DNA of 64,000 nucleotides from the NCBI RefSeq assembly GCF_002077945.1, contig NZ_LVYD01000113.1:62001-126000 (forward strand), given 5' to 3'. Of this stretch, positions 34,037 through 43,637 are shown piece by piece (the stretch's first letter is position 1; each line of letters opens with the position of its first letter). The notes beneath the pieces are model-generated. The model worked only from the letters and a program-made list of their open reading frames with translations. It was not told where the DNA came from and ran no database searches. Position numbers and translations under genes: made by a program. Source of the stretch: Niastella vici. Lineage in GTDB: Bacteria; Bacteroidota; Bacteroidia; Chitinophagales; Chitinophagaceae.

Positions 34037-35776
34037 ATGAAAAATATACTTTTAATACCCATCTTTTTAATAAGCTGTATAGCGGCGGCAGCGCAAACCA
34101 ACATCGGCGACCCGTTTGCAACCGACGAAGATAAGATCCATGCGATTTTGCAAAACTTTTGTACCAATGCCTGGCCAAAGTACAAGGAAATAGACAACTG
34201 GATCAAAGCCCATAAAACCCTACCACCCGAAGTGCCGGTACCACCTGCGGTTGACCCTTTTTGTTATGACTGTTCAGCGCCCAAAGGAAAAGATCAAAGC
34301 GAAGAAAAGGTAGATGCCTTTGTTGCGAAATCGATGCAACCGGAAGCCGATATGATAAAAACCTTACTGGCCATTACAAGGGCCTGGACCATGCTGGGTG
34401 GCAAGGATGGATACCCGGCTGAGGAGTATGACCGGCTGCCTGAATGCATGAAAAAATTATCAGGTCAGGACATGCTGGGAAAAGTAACCTGGCTGGTTGA
34501 ACGGGTGTATGAGGACAAAGCGTTGAAGATGGCAAAACAATATAAAACGCATCCCGAAATGGAGTATGCCGGTGTAAAATTTTTGCTGGCCTGTACACGC
34601 GGATATGCCCTGATAACAGGCGGTTCCGTTAACGACAGCAGGCCCATGACCTATGCTTCTGATTGGCTGCAAACTTATTTTGATAAATATGAAGAACGGT
34701 TAACCAAACAATATCAGTATAATCTTTTCCCCGCTTTTATTTACCTGCCGCGACAAATTGCCTTAATGCACGGCGGAGAAGGCCCGTCAATAGAAAATTT
34801 GCAGAAATGGATGACAAAGGTGACCGATTTTATGCATTTCAAATTAAAGGTTGATTTTGAAGCGCAGGGCCATGACGATAACGGCGGGAAATACCATGCC
34901 CTGGCAATCGGCGAAACAACCATTCAATGTAAATTACAGGAGGGTGGCTGTTATGTATGGGAACCTGTTGATGGCAATAATATGGAATTTAAAGTAGTGG
35001 ATGTTGTGTTTACTTCCGACCAGGGCGTGGCCGTTTATAAAAGTCCGCAAACTTTTTCTGCGCCGGTTTCAATAACGGTGAATATGTGCGACGACAACCC
35101 GGTTTTTAAAATTGCTTTCAGCAAATTCGGCGGAGACAATGAAACCTATACTGCATCGGACGGCAGCGATTTCAATGCACCTATGTTAAACAGTCTGGCT
35201 ATGGCTACACTAGGTTCGGTAAATATGGCTAAAATGCAGGTACAGGCGCAAAACATGCAAAGCAAAGCAGCGCAGTTCAGCGGAAAAGAAGCCCAGGTTG
35301 ATGCAGCTGCCAAAAGATTGCGGGAGCACGGGAATGATCCCGGTTATATGCAAACAGCGCAGGGCAAAGCCGACATGGATATGATGCGCCAAATGGCAAA
35401 AGGGATGGGGTACGACCCTAACAACATACGACCCGACCCGGCTCGTATGAAAAACCTCGATAACCTGCATAAAGCCAATGAGGCCATGAAAAAACGAGAT
35501 GCGAAAATGACACAACCCGGCTACCTGGGTTCGGAAGAATATTATAAAGACCAGGCAAACATTCAGCAACTGCAGGGCAATGTAAATATGAACGCAATCA
35601 CCAATGCAGCAGGGTTAAATATGAATATGCTCACCATTGAGGCGCCTTTTAAAATAGGTGTTAAACAGGTAGTAGATAAAATTCAGAAAGATAAAATTGA
35701 CCAGATTGCCGGTTCAAAAGGTGGCTGGGAATTCGGGCAATTTCATGTAACGCTTGAAAATATAGTTGCACAATAG
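34037..35776 (+). CDS. Large exported protein of unknown function
   Basis: A 579-residue protein with signal peptide 1-19 (ending AAAQ). The first 270 residues are helical, with a CYDCSAPKG pair. A beta-rich segment of about 100 residues follows (VVDVVFTSDQGVAVYKSPQ). After it comes a methionine- and glutamine-rich helical region (about 395-520: MAKMQVQAQNMQSKAAQFSG, MDMMRQMAKGMGYDPNNIRP). The Met-rich helix is notable, and resembles neither a known metal-binding repeat nor a coiled coil exactly. I cannot assign a function. It closes the operon, followed by a hairpin at 35818. Confidence 0.72.
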   Translation: MKNILLIPIFLISCIAAAAQTNIGDPFATDEDKIHAILQNFCTNAWPKYKEIDNWIKAHKTLPPEVPVPPAVDPFCYDCSAPKGKDQSEEKVDAFVAKSMQPEADMIKTLLAITRAWTMLGGKDGYPAEEYDRLPECMKKLSGQDMLGKVTWLVERVYEDKALKMAKQYKTHPEMEYAGVKFLLACTRGYALITGGSVNDSRPMTYASDWLQTYFDKYEERLTKQYQYNLFPAFIYLPRQIALMHGGEGPSIENLQKWMTKVTDFMHFKLKVDFEAQGHDDNGGKYHALAIGETTIQCKLQEGGCYVWEPVDGNNMEFKVVDVVFTSDQGVAVYKSPQTFSAPVSITVNMCDDNPVFKIAFSKFGGDNETYTASDGSDFNAPMLNSLAMATLGSVNMAKMQVQAQNMQSKAAQFSGKEAQVDAAAKRLREHGNDPGYMQTAQGKADMDMMRQMAKGMGYDPNNIRPDPARMKNLDNLHKANEAMKKRDAKMTQPGYLGSEEYYKDQANIQQLQGNVNMNAITNAAGLNMNMLTIEAPFKIGVKQVVDKIQKDKIDQIAGSKGGWEFGQFHVTLENIVAQ

Positions 35777-35817
35777 AAGCATACTTCTATGTCACACTAA
35801 GCCGGCTTATCCTATCC

Positions 35818-35842
35818 GCAGGCATCGCATGCTGATGCCTGC
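35818..35842. terminator. Stem-loop closing the exported-protein operon
   Basis: GCAGGCATC-GCA pairs with TGCTGATGCCTGC over 12 bp with one bulged base, 42 bases after the last stop codon. No T run follows, so it is a weak terminator or a transcript-end stabiliser. Confidence 0.4.
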
Positions 35843-35965
35843 CAGCACCTCTTCATACGTGTGCGCAATTATGAAAGACGATTCATTTTCGCTTGTATTA
35901 GCAGGTGCCATATTGCAAATACCCTGTTAGCGGTTCGTTGTTTCAGTTCTTATGATTAATCTTCG

Positions 35966-36703
35966 TTACCAAGGTATTTCTCCTGTTTCAGGATTATTTT
36001 CCTCACTAAAAAAATTTCCTGTTGGGCCATCATTGTCAATTAGAGCATATTTTACTATCCGTTTTCCGGCATCGTTAACAGTTCCGGGCCCACGATGTCC
36101 ATTGAAATCTGTTTTTGTATATCCCGGGCAAACGGCATTTATTTTGAAGTTGGTATTTTTTAATTCGTATGCCAAAACAACAGTGTACATATTCAAGGCT
36201 GATTTTGAAGAAAGATACACAACGCCTTTGTAGTCGTAGTATTTATATGTTGGGTCGCTGTGCAGGGTAATTGAACCCTGACTTGAACTTACATTTACAA
36301 TACGAGGTTCTGCCGACTTTTTCAATAAATCAATAAATGCCTGTGTAACTCGCACCACGCCGTAAATATTTGCATCATAAGCTGCTTTAAACTGGTCAAT
36401 AGTTGAGTCAAGTGCCGTTTGTGGGTAACCACCGTAAATACCCGCATTATTAATAAGTATGTCCAACACTTTTGTTTTTTTACCTATTTCCTTACGGGCT
36501 TTAATTACTGATTCGTCATCTGTAATGTCAAGCTGAATAACTTCTACATTGTTTAATTCCTTCGCTTTTAATTTACCAATGGCTTCAATACCATTTTCTA
36601 AATTACGACTGCCGAGGTAAACATAAATTCCTTTTTGAGCAAGTTGCTTTACAACTTCAAAGCCAATGCTCTTGTTAGCCCCTGTTACTAATGCAAATTT
36701 CAT
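35966..36703 (-). CDS. Short-chain dehydrogenase/reductase
   Basis: A 245-residue NAD(P)-dependent oxidoreductase of the classical SDR family. The cofactor loop TGANKSIG (7-14) and the NNAG motif (85-88) are present. The catalytic triad is S139/S140, Y163 and K167 (VVYLSSKSALN). The sequence LGSRN after strand two suggests NADPH preference, as in carbonyl reductases. An AraC-type regulator gene lies 65 bases upstream in the same direction and is its likely regulator. The substrate is unknown. Confidence 0.9.
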   Translation of the reverse strand: MKFALVTGANKSIGFEVVKQLAQKGIYVYLGSRNLENGIEAIGKLKAKELNNVEVIQLDITDDESVIKARKEIGKKTKVLDILINNAGIYGGYPQTALDSTIDQFKAAYDANIYGVVRVTQAFIDLLKKSAEPRIVNVSSSQGSITLHSDPTYKYYDYKGVVYLSSKSALNMYTVVLAYELKNTNFKINAVCPGYTKTDFNGHRGPGTVNDAGKRIVKYALIDNDGPTGNFFSEENNPETGEIPW

Positions 36704-36725
36704 TTCTTATGTGAATTTTATGAGG

Positions 36726-36733
36726 CAAAAGTA
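36726..36733 (-). promoter_or_regulatory. Bacteroidota -7 element TACTTTTG for the SDR gene
   Basis: An exact TAnnTTTG on the minus strand, 22 bases before the ATG at 36703, in the 65-base gap after the AraC-type gene. The SDR gene can therefore be transcribed on its own. Confidence 0.45.
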
Positions 36734-36768
36734 GAGGACCAAAAAATAGCGGAAATGGACAATTCATT

Positions 36769-37641
36769 TTATTTCCCCGACAAATCTTGCCTGGGCAAAA
36801 ACTCACTTGCACTTTTGCCTGTGCTTTTTTTGAAGAGCCTTGAAAAATAATCAGGGTCATTAAAGCCCAATTCATAGGCCAGATCTTTGATAGAAGTATT
36901 TGAATAACGCAATCTTCTCTGAGCTTCCGTTATCAAACGGTTAATAAAATAATCTTTTGGCGATGTCCCGGAATATTCTTTTACAATCCGATATAAACTG
37001 TTTGTAGATAAGGCTAATTTTTCTGCAATTGCGTTGATAGAAGGTTGCTCTGTCAGGTACGTTTCAACGACCAATTTGAACTCGATAAACTTTGAAAGGT
37101 TAGTGTTTAAGGGATTGAGGGGTTCTTTGTTTTTGAAATAAGCGCTGTTTAATTCTGATAGCAATGTGTTCAAATAAGCTAATATTATTTCAGTGTCGGT
37201 TTCATATTTATCCAGGTGAAGTAGCTGATTTAAAATTCCAAAAACCTTTATTACTCTTTCTTTTGCAGCACTGTCAAGAACAATGGTTTGTGCGTTTAAA
37301 GGGTTCACCAAAAAGGGAAATTGTTGTGGCAGCAATGCCAATGTATTTTCATCAAACAGCAGCTTGAAATATTTTAGATTGTCTGTTTTAGCGGGTGGCG
37401 TAAATAATTGATTTGGCATTGCAAAAAGCAATTGCCCGTCGGTAAGCGTAAAGTCTTGTAAGTCTAAATTGTATGAAATTGAACCGCTTTCAATTAATAC
37501 AATAAAATAAGAAGATAATCTGCGAGGTTGCAGCAATTTTTTTTGAATATCAACTGAAAGATAAGGATTGTCGTTTGAGCGAATCTTTATTCCCAGCTCA
37601 TCATTCTGTAAGCCCTCATATTTCCCTTTTTGTTCTTGCAT
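36769..37641 (-). CDS. AraC-family transcriptional regulator
   Basis: A 290-residue regulator. The N-terminal 165 residues form a cupin-like sensing domain (DGQLLFAMPNQLFTP). The C-terminal AraC domain has two helix-turn-helix units: INAIAEKLALSTNSLYRIVK, and IKDLAYELGFNDPDYFSRLF followed by KKSTGKSASEF. It belongs to the Bacteroidota group that usually neighbours oxidoreductase genes; here an SDR gene lies directly downstream. The effector is unknown. Confidence 0.9.
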   Translation of the reverse strand: MQEQKGKYEGLQNDELGIKIRSNDNPYLSVDIQKKLLQPRRLSSYFIVLIESGSISYNLDLQDFTLTDGQLLFAMPNQLFTPPAKTDNLKYFKLLFDENTLALLPQQFPFLVNPLNAQTIVLDSAAKERVIKVFGILNQLLHLDKYETDTEIILAYLNTLLSELNSAYFKNKEPLNPLNTNLSKFIEFKLVVETYLTEQPSINAIAEKLALSTNSLYRIVKEYSGTSPKDYFINRLITEAQRRLRYSNTSIKDLAYELGFNDPDYFSRLFKKSTGKSASEFLPRQDLSGK

Positions 37642-38105
37642 ATTATTTGCTCAAAAGTTTGTAGGGTATCGCCATACAATGACCGCTAACCTGTGATTGG
37701 AATATTACGTCTTTTTTTATCCCTTTGTAGGGTTACTTTGCCACTTTGGCTCATTTTCACAACGATTATGCGACAATATACAGATTTATACGTCAAGAGC
37801 GTCACGCTACCTCTTTTGCGACATCAGGAGGCTACTTAATTATTGTTCATGATAACTCGAACCTTCTGGTCATTTGCCAACAAATTTTGAGTTCCCGGGA
37901 GGTGTAAATCAATGTACTGTTCATTTGTAAATTGAATTAATACAGTTCCAATTGCTTTTCAACACAATAATTATGTCATTGCCATTATGACAGACAAATT
38001 AAAGTGTCAATTTTTAGCTCAACGTTTTGCTATTTAAGTTTATCAACTGGCCTAATGCTAATAATTGAATATATTTACATCCTATTAGGCCCTAAACTCA
38101 CGTCA
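37642..38105. other. 464-base divergent intergenic region
   Basis: Lies between the leftward AraC gene and the rightward giant secreted protein. It is AT-rich and holds no supported gene. A 23-codon frame at 37768-37839 (MRQYTDLYVKSVTLPLL...) is too short to judge. TTTG boxes around 37728-37742 are not spaced as a Bacteroidota promoter. Confidence 0.4.
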
Positions 38106-41100
38106 ATGCAACTTTCCTACCTGAAAACAGCCTTTAAAGGCTTCTTATCCCTTGCTATTATTTATATTTTTTCCCTTTCGTCTGCTTTGGCGCAGATGCA
38201 GCAGATGTACCAGGATGCTGATCCGGATAACCATCTCAATAAAATAAGTTTTTATTCACCGAATGAAGGCTATGTAGCTTTTGCGAAATGGATCGGCTAT
38301 ACGACCGACAGCGGCAGAACCTATACAAAGAAATTTATCACCCTCAGTAACGTCAATTACGGCAGCTATACGAACGTCAACTTAACCTTTGGGTTTGGTA
38401 TCGAGGGTGTGAAGGCCTTCGATAAGAATACCCTTATCGTATATGGCGATTACGGGCTGGTACCGGCTATTTTATATTCTACCGATGCTGGCAATTCTTT
38501 TAAGCTGGTCTTCCATTCCCAGTTTGATCCTTCGACACTGAGGACAGGGATCAAGGACATGGTTTTTCCTCAAAATGATAATATCGGCTATGCGGTGGAT
38601 GCAGACCGGGTGCTGAAGACGACGGACAAAGGGATGAACTGGTCGGTGCAGTCAACGTGGTCCGCCACCTTTTTTGACCACCTTGAGGCAGTTGATAACA
38701 ATAATGTAATTGCGATCAGTACCGATTATAATGCCAACCGGTTAATAAAGACCAGTAATGGCGGCGCGTGGTGGCAGCCAATCACATTGCCGCAAACAGG
38801 CGTTCTAACCTATGCGTATTTCCTGGATGCCAACGTGGGATGGCTAAGTATGTACAGCGGGCAGGACCGCTATTTTTATAAAACAACAAACGGAGGCGTG
38901 CGCTGGACCCTTCAAAACGACATTGATGCCACTCCTTTCAATTGCGATAAGATGCGGTTCACCGACGTCAATACCGGCTATGCCCTGGTAGCTCCTTACC
39001 GTGTTTATAAAACAACCAACAGCGGCGTAACCTGGGAACCCCTCTCCCGGGAAACCAATTTCACTTACCTGGGTTATTCCCACAATGACCTGCAGTGCTT
39101 GTCTGCCACACAATTGTGGGCAGGTGGCGGCCATGGCTACCTGGAAATGACCACGAATGGCGGAGGAACTCCCATAGCTGCTGCTTATTTTAAAACAGAT
39201 ACCTCAGGGATGTATATAGCCGGCAACGTTCAGTTGTTGAATTTTTCCAGAACAGGGTGCCAGTACCAATGGCTGGTTAACGGATCATTGGTAAGCACGA
39301 GCTATAACGCGACCTATACACATGATATCGTCAGAAGCGTTGATACGATACAGCTGATCGTTACTGCCGGAGGAATTTCCGACACCCTCACCAAATACCC
39401 GCAGTTTTATGCAGGAGGCATCGCCAGGGTATCTTCTTATTATCCAAAATCGGGCAGTGCCGGCACGTTCGTAACCATCTCCGGTTCAAAATTCACCAAT
39501 ATATCAGGTGTTTCGTTTGGTGGTACGCCTGCGGCTTCCTTTACTGTTATAGGTGACACGGTGATTACTGCTGTCGTTGCAGGCGGCGCTACAGGAACTA
39601 TCACGTTGAAGCAATTCTATGGCATTGTTCCGGTTGGTGGCTTCACGTATAATCCGCCACCTGCTTCAGCGCCTCCGGTGATCCAGGCCGTCAGTCCATC
39701 AGCGGGCATAGCAGGATCCACAGTAACAATCACCGGCAGCGGATTTAGCACCACCGCTTCACAGAACAATGTTTTTTTTGGATCTGTTCCGGCGAAGCTG
39801 CAGTCGGCTTCTTCGGGGCAGCTTGTATGTACGGTGCCTGTTGGGGCAAGCCTCGGTACTATCCAGGTGCTTAACAAAGACAATGGCCTTTTGGGAGAAT
39901 CCCTATCCCCTTTCCATGTGCCATTCGCTGACAGCGCTGCTAATTTTACACCTAATTCCTTTACCGAGGGCATTATTATAAATAAAGGCGCGGGAATCCC
40001 TTCCGGCCTGCAGGGGAAAGACATTGACGGTGACGGAAAACCTGACCTGGTTGTAAATATAAGCGCAGGACAGGGCGATTCGGTGGTGGTGTTCCGTAAT
40101 ACAACCACAGGGGGGCGGTTTTCCTTTGCACCAAGAGTGAATATCGGTCAAATTTTCTTTCCCACATTCGGTCATTTTACTATAAACGACCTGGACGGCG
40201 ACGGGCTTCCCGACCTTGTGTCGCCAACAAATGACAAGTTGGTGAAAGTGCTTCGGAATGCAAGCAGTCCGGGCGTCGTTTCATTTGAAAAGGAATACCT
40301 GGTCCCCGCCGGAAGAGGCACCCAGGAAGCGGTTATTACGGACCTGGACAATGATGGAAGAAATGACATCGCGGTGACGGCATTTTCTGACTATTGCGTG
40401 TCTGTAATGAGGAATACAAGCGTGCCGGGCGCCCTGTCTTTTGGCGCCACACAAAACTTCACTTCTTTGATGACGGTTATCGGGATCGCTGCCGGTGACC
40501 TGGACGGCGATGGGTTGAAAGATGTTGTCGCCTACGGAAGAGATCCCAACTCAGGCAGTTTATTACTGTATCGGAATACCAGCAGCGGGGGAAATATTTC
40601 TCTCGCTCCATTTGTTAGTGTAGGCGTGCCAGGCTACAGTTTGAACGGCAGCTATATTTCAATCGTGGACTTCGATAAGGATGGTATACCGGACATTGTT
40701 GTTTGCAATGACGTTAATATCTGCGTATTCCGGAACAACAGTACTGTGGGGAACTTTTCTTTTCTGCCTCCTGTTGTCATGCGTCTGCAACCAAATAATT
40801 ATTTTACGAGTGGTTGGGGAGGATGCGTGTCAAATTTCAGCGGAAGCGTTAAACCTGATGTAATTTCTGCCACCGACGGACCATTTCGCCAAATTATTAT
40901 GGAAAAAAATAGCTCCCTGCCCGGCACTCCCAAACTGGACAGCCTGGTATATGGACCTGGCGCCAACTCCACCGGTATTTTTACCCAGGCAGTTGCAGCG
41001 GCGGATTTTGATGGGGATGGCAAACCTGACCTTGCTGCGTCGACCGGTAGTGATGACAAAATCGTCATTGTATATAAAAATACGGTCAATGTTCCGGTCA

Positions 41101-42977
41101 TCACGCCCATGTGTACGAGTAAACAAGGTGGTAACACGCTGGGGTCTGATATCAGCGGTAAGATTTATCAATGGCAGCAGGATGCCGGCAGCGGGTTTAC
41201 CAATGTCGTTAATAATGCCAACCTCAATGGCGGAGCCACGAGCACCCTGCAATTCGACAATACCCCTGCCTCGTGGAATGGCTATAAATACCGGTGCATG
41301 GTGGATGGACGTTATAGCAGCACTTTTGTACTGCAACTAAACTATACTCCCAGTCCCGGTTTAATTGTTACAGCTACTGACACCAGTTTCTGTCTTGGAA
41401 CGAATGTAACCTTTACCGCTACCGACTCTACCGGTTATAAACATAATTATTTTTGGCAGTGGCAGATCAATGGAAAGAATACCGGTTACATTTTTGACAA
41501 TTTTCTTTCAACCAATACGCTGCAGGATCTGGACCAGGTGCGGGTGATTCAAATCTATAATGATATCTGCGGCCTCGAACGCAGGGATACCAGTAAGGCT
41601 ATCACCGTGCACGTAAATGGCGCTGCAGCTTCCGTGCAGATAAGCGCTTCCAACCTCGCGGCCTGCGTGGGAACCCCCATTACATTTACGGCGACGCCTG
41701 TGAATGCAGGCAGCCTGCCGGTATATGACTGGAAGGTAAATAATGTATCCCAGGGGATCAATAATGCGATCTTTACCAGCTCAGGCCTCAGGAAAAATGA
41801 CAGGGTGCAGGTATTGATGAAAAGCTCTGCCACTTGTGCCTATCCCAGCCCTGCCCCGAGCAATTTTCTTACAATGGCCGTTACGGATACAACTGCCCTG
41901 TCCGTTAGTATATCAACTGCCACGCCTGCCGTTTGTAACGGAACGAATGTGTTGTTTACAGCCACTCCACAGAATGCCGGCCCTGTATCAAGCTATCAGT
42001 GGACGGTTAACGGGATTGTTACGGGTTCAAACACAAACACTTTCAATAGCTCCACGCTACACGACAAGGACATTGTTCAGTGTGCGCTTACCAGCCCTGC
42101 TGCCTGTCGCCTTCAGCCGCAGGTAAACAGCGGGATAATTACAATGACCGTGAACAGCATCGTAATCCCTTCCGTTTCCCTGTCGATCAATGATACCGCC
42201 ATATGCGCCGGAAGCTCAATCGTCATTACGGCTCGTGCGGTGAACCCGGGTTCTTCACCTGGTTATCAATGGAAAAACAATGGGGTGATAATAGGAAATA
42301 ATTCTCCGACCTATACCATCAATGGGCTTTCGAAAAATACAACAGTCTCGGTCTTGCTACGGAGTAGCGCTTCCTGCGCCATTCCGGATAGTGCCGCCAG
42401 CGCTCCTGTAGTCATTACGGCAAGCCCTGTACCCGATGTCAGGATTTCCGGGGATACAGTAGTTGTAGCAGGATCTAAAAACCATTTGACTGCTACCACA
42501 TCCTATTCCGGCACGGATCTTCAATATAATTGGCAGGATAGCACTCATTCGCACGGATGGCAGAACATCAGTGGAACTGCCGGGGATACGATAAACTACG
42601 CCCCGGTTGCAAGCGGCGATAAGGTCAGATGTGTAGGCAAGACCAATGCAGGTTGCACGGCTATAAGCAATTCAATTTCCATGAGGATCAGTTTGCCTAC
42701 GGCTATCCCCGGAATTCCTTCAGCCGATGCTGATTACCGTTGGTATCCCAATCCTGTAAACTCAATGTTCTATGTGCAGGATGAAAATCGATTTGACCCG
42801 GTTTCGACAATAACTGTCTTCAGCAATGTAGGTATAACGATACTGGTGATGAACAATGCCGGCAGACAGTCAACAATCAACGTCAATGTGTCAACGCTGG
42901 CAACGGGTGTGTATTTTGCAGAAGTGCGAAGAAAATCGGGTAAAACGAGTTATTTTCAATTCCTGAAAGTGCCATAA
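38106..42977 (+). CDS. Giant T9SS-secreted protein with sialidase-like, IPT/TIG, FG-GAP and Ig-like repeats
   Basis: A 1623-residue cell-surface or secreted protein. I start at the ATG at 38106, which yields the signal peptide FKGFLSLAIIYIFSLSSALA; the open frame reaches back to a GTG at 38004 without use. Domain order: about six YCF48/BNR-type propeller repeats (TTNGGVRWTLQ, TTNSGVTWEPL; 1-375), an Ig-like domain, two IPT/TIG domains (about 440-620), seven or so FG-GAP/VCBS repeats with calcium-binding DxDGDGxxD motifs (DIDGDGKPDLVV; 640-1030), and four Ig-like repeats, each around CxGTxVxFTATPxNAG. A T9SS type A sorting domain (WYPNPVNSMFYVQD) ends the protein. It is probably an adhesin or surface scaffold. 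Confidence 0.88.
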   Translation: MQLSYLKTAFKGFLSLAIIYIFSLSSALAQMQQMYQDADPDNHLNKISFYSPNEGYVAFAKWIGYTTDSGRTYTKKFITLSNVNYGSYTNVNLTFGFGIEGVKAFDKNTLIVYGDYGLVPAILYSTDAGNSFKLVFHSQFDPSTLRTGIKDMVFPQNDNIGYAVDADRVLKTTDKGMNWSVQSTWSATFFDHLEAVDNNNVIAISTDYNANRLIKTSNGGAWWQPITLPQTGVLTYAYFLDANVGWLSMYSGQDRYFYKTTNGGVRWTLQNDIDATPFNCDKMRFTDVNTGYALVAPYRVYKTTNSGVTWEPLSRETNFTYLGYSHNDLQCLSATQLWAGGGHGYLEMTTNGGGTPIAAAYFKTDTSGMYIAGNVQLLNFSRTGCQYQWLVNGSLVSTSYNATYTHDIVRSVDTIQLIVTAGGISDTLTKYPQFYAGGIARVSSYYPKSGSAGTFVTISGSKFTNISGVSFGGTPAASFTVIGDTVITAVVAGGATGTITLKQFYGIVPVGGFTYNPPPASAPPVIQAVSPSAGIAGSTVTITGSGFSTTASQNNVFFGSVPAKLQSASSGQLVCTVPVGASLGTIQVLNKDNGLLGESLSPFHVPFADSAANFTPNSFTEGIIINKGAGIPSGLQGKDIDGDGKPDLVVNISAGQGDSVVVFRNTTTGGRFSFAPRVNIGQIFFPTFGHFTINDLDGDGLPDLVSPTNDKLVKVLRNASSPGVVSFEKEYLVPAGRGTQEAVITDLDNDGRNDIAVTAFSDYCVSVMRNTSVPGALSFGATQNFTSLMTVIGIAAGDLDGDGLKDVVAYGRDPNSGSLLLYRNTSSGGNISLAPFVSVGVPGYSLNGSYISIVDFDKDGIPDIVVCNDVNICVFRNNSTVGNFSFLPPVVMRLQPNNYFTSGWGGCVSNFSGSVKPDVISATDGPFRQIIMEKNSSLPGTPKLDSLVYGPGANSTGIFTQAVAAADFDGDGKPDLAASTGSDDKIVIVYKNTVNVPVITPMCTSKQGGNTLGSDISGKIYQWQQDAGSGFTNVVNNANLNGGATSTLQFDNTPASWNGYKYRCMVDGRYSSTFVLQLNYTPSPGLIVTATDTSFCLGTNVTFTATDSTGYKHNYFWQWQINGKNTGYIFDNFLSTNTLQDLDQVRVIQIYNDICGLERRDTSKAITVHVNGAAASVQISASNLAACVGTPITFTATPVNAGSLPVYDWKVNNVSQGINNAIFTSSGLRKNDRVQVLMKSSATCAYPSPAPSNFLTMAVTDTTALSVSISTATPAVCNGTNVLFTATPQNAGPVSSYQWTVNGIVTGSNTNTFNSSTLHDKDIVQCALTSPAACRLQPQVNSGIITMTVNSIVIPSVSLSINDTAICAGSSIVITARAVNPGSSPGYQWKNNGVIIGNNSPTYTINGLSKNTTVSVLLRSSASCAIPDSAASAPVVITASPVPDVRISGDTVVVAGSKNHLTATTSYSGTDLQYNWQDSTHSHGWQNISGTAGDTINYAPVASGDKVRCVGKTNAGCTAISNSISMRISLPTAIPGIPSADADYRWYPNPVNSMFYVQDENRFDPVSTITVFSNVGITILVMNNAGRQSTINVNVSTLATGVYFAEVRRKSGKTSYFQFLKVP

Positions 42978-43063
42978 GGGAATCGATGCCCGGTTAGCTT
43001 TACTTGTGGTGAACAACTGAAAAGAAACGTTAAGCGAAAAGGGGTAAAGTAAAAATTTAAATA

Positions 43064-43096
43064 ATAAAAGGCCGCCGGTTTTCGACAGCCTTTTAT
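43064..43096. terminator. Bidirectional terminator between convergent genes
   Basis: A 9-bp stem ATAAAAGGC (43064-43072) and GCCTTTTAT (43088-43096) lies between the giant secreted protein gene and the convergent small gene at 43140. The T-rich right arm serves as T tract on either strand. Confidence 0.65.
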
Positions 43097-43139
43097 AGTC
43101 AATATGTTTCTTTAAGGAAATGCTGATCGTTTGCTGGTG

Positions 43140-43436
43140 CTATGGATGCGAATACAGCTTATACACCAGCGTACCCGATGGTGGTACATCCGGGCCACCA
43201 TCGGTATAACCCTCCAGGTCAAGGGTACCATTGGTAGGATCCAGATCATCGCCGCTTACAACCAGTGCATTTGCCAGCGTACTCCATGCTACGAACTGTC
43301 CGGCAGGAGTATACCATGCGTAATTTCTTATCACTACGGGATAATTCGCATGGTGTTGCTGCCAGGGGGAGAACGAGCTTAACAGCAACGTGCCGGCCAA
43401 TAGCGGCAACAACAAAAGGATTTTGATCTTTTTCAT
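43140..43436 (-). CDS. Small exported protein of unknown function
   Basis: A 98-residue protein with a clear signal peptide (MKKIKILLLLPLLAGTLLLS) and a mature part of about 75 residues, without cysteines. It is rich in Gly, Pro, Tyr and Asp (SGDDLDPTNGTLDLEGYTDG). I do not recognise a family. It ends in the terminator shared with the giant secreted protein. Confidence 0.65.
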   Translation of the reverse strand: MKKIKILLLLPLLAGTLLLSSFSPWQQHHANYPVVIRNYAWYTPAGQFVAWSTLANALVVSGDDLDPTNGTLDLEGYTDGGPDVPPSGTLVYKLYSHP

Positions 43437-43579
43437 TTGATAATGATTAATGTAATGAATTAGTGAACTATCCTTTTAAAGTTACAAAAGAGGTGGTTAC
43501 GAACAAGGTGAGTATACGATTTTACTTTTATAGTGACCGGCATAAGCCGGTATATGCTAATAATTTTAGGTAAAAACAA

Positions 43580-43608
43580 GTTAACGGCATATATTTAAGT
43601 GTTAACGG
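43580..43608. promoter_or_regulatory. Direct repeat GTTAACGG spaced 21 bp
   Basis: Two exact GTTAACGG copies begin at 43580 and 43601 in the leader of the acetyltransferase gene, 30 bases before its ATG. A 21-bp spacing puts both on one face of the helix, as in LytTR-type or other direct-repeat operators. The repeat is short, so chance is possible. Confidence 0.3.
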
Positions 43609-43637
43609 TCAACATTGCCAAATAAAAATCTGATAGG

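Noticed and set aside
37768-37839. 23-codon frame MRQYTDLYVKSVTLPLL... in the divergent region before the giant protein
   Set aside because: Too short, no ribosome-binding or promoter element, and no lipobox or Cys pattern.
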